A stretch of DNA of 64,000 bases from Isoetes taiwanensis (taxonomy: Eukaryota > Streptophyta > Lycopodiopsida > Isoetales > Isoetaceae). The position numbers and the translations under genes were made by a program. Location: NCBI GenBank assembly GCA_021234155.1, contig JAJEKV010000014.1, forward strand, positions 10,311,563-10,375,562, in the 5' to 3' direction. The notes under the pieces are model-generated. The model made no database searches and was not told the DNA's origin. It saw only the letters and a program-made list of their open reading frames with translations. This document shows positions 60,525 to 64,000 of this stretch, piece by piece. How positions within the stretch are numbered: the first letter of the stretch is position 1; the number at the start of each line of letters is the position of its first letter.

Positions 60525-60536
60525 GCTCTGATACCA
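60525..60536 (-). promoter_or_regulatory. Initiator tRNA-Met primer-binding site
   Basis: GCTCTGATACCA on the + strand is TGGTATCAGAGC on the minus strand, the standard plant retroelement primer site, one base from the LTR end at 60538. Confidence 0.92.
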
Positions 60537-60537
60537 C

Positions 60538-62044
60538 TGTGACGTCCCCTACTCATATACGGTGCACTCACCGTATACAAACAGGAGTTCATCCCCTATA
60601 CCAGCTCCATGCTGATACAGGGCCCTCCACATATCACTGCAACCGTAATGAGTTCCAGTGGGAAGAATGAAGGGGTCATTTTACCCCGTCTCCCTCAGGG
60701 CTTACCTAGCTGCGGAAGCGTAAATATACATGTCAGTATACAACAACATCACATATCCACCTCGAAGGGTGGTACATCAACATCTGCATAGACAAAGATC
60801 AGCACCTCACATGGGAAGTCCTACCCAAGGCTCGGACTTCGGAGGGATGGATGGCGGCAGGTCTCGAGTTCATTAGGACGGGAATTCATGGCAATGGATT
60901 TTGGGCATGAGAACATGGCTTAGGGTTGTCCCTCCATCCACCCCTCCTGTGCACACTTTGCGAGTAGGTGAAAAGTGTTGGGACTTTGTAGCCCATGGGA
61001 TGCATAGCCAAAGGGGCTACTCCTGGGTTGCATCTCCCTAGTTCCGATGGGGCAGGTAGGGATCACTCCCTCCAGAGATCTACGTGCTGACTCAAGGTGA
61101 CTAGAGGGCCACCGCCCTTATTCGACTTGAACCCAATGGAGAGTGGCGCATCACTCCCGCGGTGTCGAGCCCATGCCTTGCCCACTTTTCGGTGGCAAAC
61201 CATTAGACCTAGTCCACAATGATCCCGGTAGGCCTTACACACGGAGGGATCGTTCAAGTCGAGTCGAACACGAACCTCCTTGTAAGCCCGGTCGGCCCCT
61301 TCACCCACAACCGGTATAGTTCTTGTGCACCGGGGCCGAAACTCTGGTGTGCTAAGGAGGCTAGCTAGGAGCATCAACTACTAAGTTTGTAAGTCTCTAC
61401 CCCCCTTCCCAATACAATGAGTCCACAGAATTCATCCATCCATCACATCATCATAGAACTAAAGAATAAGATCTAATCTATATCATAGAGTTAGGTTCTT
61501 TAGTTAGGGCCAGTCTGGGGATCTGCTTGGCTACTAAGGGTAATTTAATAGGCTAAACCTATTGGTTCGATGGCCGGAATACGGTTTAGGCTATTAAATC
61601 AACTAAATACGATCCACTGGTTCACTCCTCTTGATCGAATGTGTCCATGTCATTTATTACGCTTGGGGATGCGGTCGGAAAGGGAATCTGACGAGCTAGA
61701 GCGCACGGGCAGATCTTGGGAGTCGGATTTGACTCTTGAGGCGCGCGAACTGGAGCTCGGAAGGTTCGTGGATGAAAAAAAAGGAAGAATTAGGGTTTAG
61801 TTGCCTTACATAGCCTATCAGTTAGGTTTAGGGTTTCCATGACCCTTGGTATGCCTCTTTAAAGGTTAATGGTCTAAAGTGCGCACATTAATAAGTGTGC
61901 GCACCCTTGCAAGTTGCCCCCTAGGGCGCTACTTGCTTGGCTATACGTCGGCGTACACGTCGATTGGAATGGCGTTAATGTCTGGCGTGGCGGTCTGATA
62001 TGGTATATGTCTTGAGACCGGTATATCGTCTTTGGAGCGTCACA
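60538..62044 (-). mobile_element. 1.5-kb chromovirus-type LTR
   Basis: The LTR has inverted ends TGTGACG...CGTCACA (60538-60544 and 62038-62044). It is flanked on the minus strand by a polypurine tract upstream and a primer-binding site downstream. It is GC-richer than the neighbours and has no gene. A second LTR of this kind is not in the window. Confidence 0.85.
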
Positions 62045-62057
62045 TTCTCCCCAACTT
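62045..62057 (-). promoter_or_regulatory. Polypurine tract
   Basis: AAGTTGGGGAGAA on the minus strand ends exactly at the LTR start. It primes plus-strand DNA in this element class and belongs to the pol-side element. Confidence 0.85.
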
Positions 62058-62879
62058 AAAAATGATGTTGTCCCGCGGCATCGTGGGTCTCCCCACCTTG
62101 GGATCTTCTAACACTGCAATCAACTTGATGCATCCAATATACTATTATCATACTTACATATTTATTAGGATTACCTTAAGGTAATATTTTTAGAACATTA
62201 TTACACCATTATTCAATCAAATAACTTATCAATTCGTACGTTATTACAACAAGTTAGCCATTAGTTTCACTTATCGCAGTGTTATAGTTTATCAAAATTT
62301 TAATATACACAATAATTCTTTGAGGTACTCTTCATTCCTTGCAACACATTCCAACAAAATTTGTGTTGCAAGTCTTCATAATCTTCGACCTCCTTGCCCT
62401 CGGGGCTCTATTGGCTGCTTGGTCGACACTACGTTGGTACCATTTTAATTATTTATAAATTTGGTTATAAGGGAACCACCCCAACTATCTATATGAATGC
62501 ATAGCTAATCTCCGTAGGAGGAAGAGGATGCTTCTTCCATCGTGGCCGTGGACAGCGCCCTATAATGCCTATATGGCTCATGCCTACACCTTTAGTTGCC
62601 CCGACATGGAGGATAGGGTCCTTGGCGTATATGGGGCGTGAAGGATAGAGTCCTCCCGTAGGCATTGACTAGAGGTGCTTTTTCCTATCAATGCATTCTG
62701 AATGGACCTCTTATCTCGAGGTCGTCTACTTAGTGGGACAGTAGACTTCCCAAAAGCGGGACAGCGGTCATGCCTACATTGACATTACACCCGTCCTAGA
62801 GATCACCGTAGTGGTCTCATCGCCGGTAACAACGCATGCAACCCATACTTAGCATAGGTTGCATCGTGGATTGTCTTAG
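62058..62879 (-). other. 3' region of the chromovirus element
   Basis: This stretch separates the recognisable pol end from the polypurine tract. The bases just before the tract (GACAACATCATTTTTAAG on the minus strand) resemble the usual 3' end of plant chromovirus pol. The rest is too broken to translate. Confidence 0.5.
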
Positions 62880-63555
62880 CTAGCAAGACATAAATCTACA
62901 CAAATCGACATGCCTGAGCCGATTTCTTAGGAGATGATCTTGCCGTCCCATTGCTCCATAAAGCGTAGATCTTGCTTTATCGGATCTCTCTTAAGTACCC
63001 ATGTTCGTCTTCCACCGGCAAGTGTTTCCCTTGACCAAGTATTGGAGAAACTCCGATCTCCTTGTCTTCTTGAGCGGCTTTATCAAAAAATCGGGCCGGA
63101 ACTATTTCTATCTGCTCTTACGTCATTTCCAACATCGTTGGAGTGTCGAGGACTTCATCACGGATTTGGGTATGCTTCTTCAACAAACTCCGTGGAAGAC
63201 TTTATGAATCTTTAGGTGTCTTTGGTAGATCCAATCTATATACCTACTCTCTTGACTATTACGAAGGGTCCAGCCCACCTTGGAGCAAGCTTCTTACAAT
63301 TTTTCGATCGCGGAGCTTCGCACCTTCACTTTTATCTTGAGCCATACATCATCTCCAACTTGGAACTCTCTAAGCTGTCCGATGCTTGTCGGCGATGCTC
63401 TTTTGTCGACTCCTTGCTGCGGGAGATATCCTCGAACTTCTTCCACGAGCTCTTTTGTATGTCGCCCAACATTTCTTTTGAAGCTTTCACTTTTGACACG
63501 GGGTTGTGCCAAATTAATGCGGAGTTAGGCATTGGTAGCCGTAATTTATCATGAG
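62880..63555 (-). pseudogene. Chromovirus pol C-terminus (integrase end and chromodomain-like)
   Basis: On the minus strand, after NPVSKVKASKEMLGDIQKSS, frames alternate through REFQVGDDVWLKIKVKVRSS and KLAPRWAGPFVIVKRV, the GPF/Y module of Ty3/gypsy integrases. The trace continues with LDLPKTPKIHKVFHGVLLK, and after shifts GKHLPVEDEHG and WVLKRDPIKQDLRFMEQWDG, which suggest a chromodomain-like end. Several frameshifts are needed. The upstream part of pol is cut off at about 63555, where the 430-bp repeat starts. Confidence 0.75.
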
Positions 63556-63566
63556 CGGGCGACATC

Positions 63567-64000
63567 AACATGAGGAGTAATGTTTGGAAGGGGCTTAAAT
63601 CAATATGTGGGCCTGCCATAGGGTACATTCTTTGTTAATGTGACCTTGCTTTAATCCTTGAAGAAGTGGTCATATTTTTTTAGCATTGGGGTACATTCTT
63701 TGTTGGTATATTTTTGGGGCCCGAGCGTCGATTCGAGGGGCTTGGATCGATGCCATTCTTTGTTAGTGTGACCTTGCTTTAATCCACGAGTGGTCATATT
63801 TTTTTGGCATTGAGGGTAAGTTAATGGTCAAATGATACTCCCGGGCAAAAGCTAATAATTCATGGTTTAATCACCACTTGAAAAAGGTTAGAATCATTGT
63901 TATGTGGCTCGCATATAAATAGCTTGTCAAATTTTGTCATCTTTAATCATCTTTCAAAAGCTCATGGAACCCTACTTGACAAAGCTGCTCTTCTTGGAAG
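63567..64000 (+). repeat. 430-bp direct repeat, right copy, reaching the window end
   Basis: Near-identical to 57053-57486, with the TATAAATAG box at 63914. The window stops within the region that begins the candidate gene in the left copy, so a second gene copy may follow outside. Confidence 0.85.

Noticed and set aside
61063-61377. 104-residue minus-strand frame
   Set aside because: It lies wholly inside the chromovirus LTR and has no homology I recognise.

Overview
This is a stretch of eukaryotic nuclear DNA from a land plant with a large, repeat-rich genome. Spliced GT-AG exons of a plant-like DNA ligase I, Ty3/gypsy elements with plant-type primer-binding sites (tRNA-Asp and initiator tRNA-Met), plant-type LINEs and MITEs all point that way. 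The style of the non-LTR reverse transcriptases resembles those I associate with ferns and other early-diverging land plants. That placement is an impression; the sequence does not prove it. No prokaryotic, viral-genome or organellar block is visible.

Layout. 1-4.9 kb: mostly unassigned DNA with a degenerate minisatellite (2.4-3.05 kb) and a Tourist-like MITE (3.46-3.61 kb). 4.95-11.1 kb: a spliced but frame-broken copy of DNA ligase I on the + strand, the only conserved cellular gene I recognise. 11.95-21.3 kb: minus-strand LINE relics (endonuclease, reverse transcriptase and an ORF1-like piece), one of them interrupted by an 80-bp poly-A insertion with a clear target-site duplication. 21.3-29.6 kb: mainly non-coding, with LINE 3' ends, a palindrome and a possible MITE. 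29.7-33.4 kb: a decayed LTR retroelement split by a roughly 3-kb inverted-repeat element. 33.6-40.05 kb: a Tat-like Ty3/gypsy pol, then a gag. 40.0-46.8 kb: a 3.41-kb tandem duplication holding sub-repeats, a retroposed insertion and tetranucleotide microsatellites. 47-51 kb: more LINE ends and small duplications. 51.2-54.7 kb: a non-coding LTR element with three LTRs, a tRNA-Asp primer site and intact 5-bp target duplications. 54.9-55.4 kb: a Mutator-like MITE with 9-bp target duplications. 57-64 kb: a duplicated, TATA-containing 430-bp segment flanking a gag-pro relic and a chromovirus pol end joined head-to-tail through one 1.5-kb LTR.

Almost everything coding here is broken. The ligase copy has at least ten frame breaks and has lost the catalytic lysine motif, although its C-terminal exons and splice sites are well kept. 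Either it is a recent duplicated pseudogene or the assembly carries residual indel errors; the sequence alone cannot fully decide. The retroelements do not work together as a system: they record successive insertions, and several nested cases give a relative order of events. I found no convincing new biological system. The most informative structures are the triple-LTR element, the pol-LTR-gag junction, the upstream archaeal-type RNase H domain in the Tat-like element, and the dated tandem duplication.
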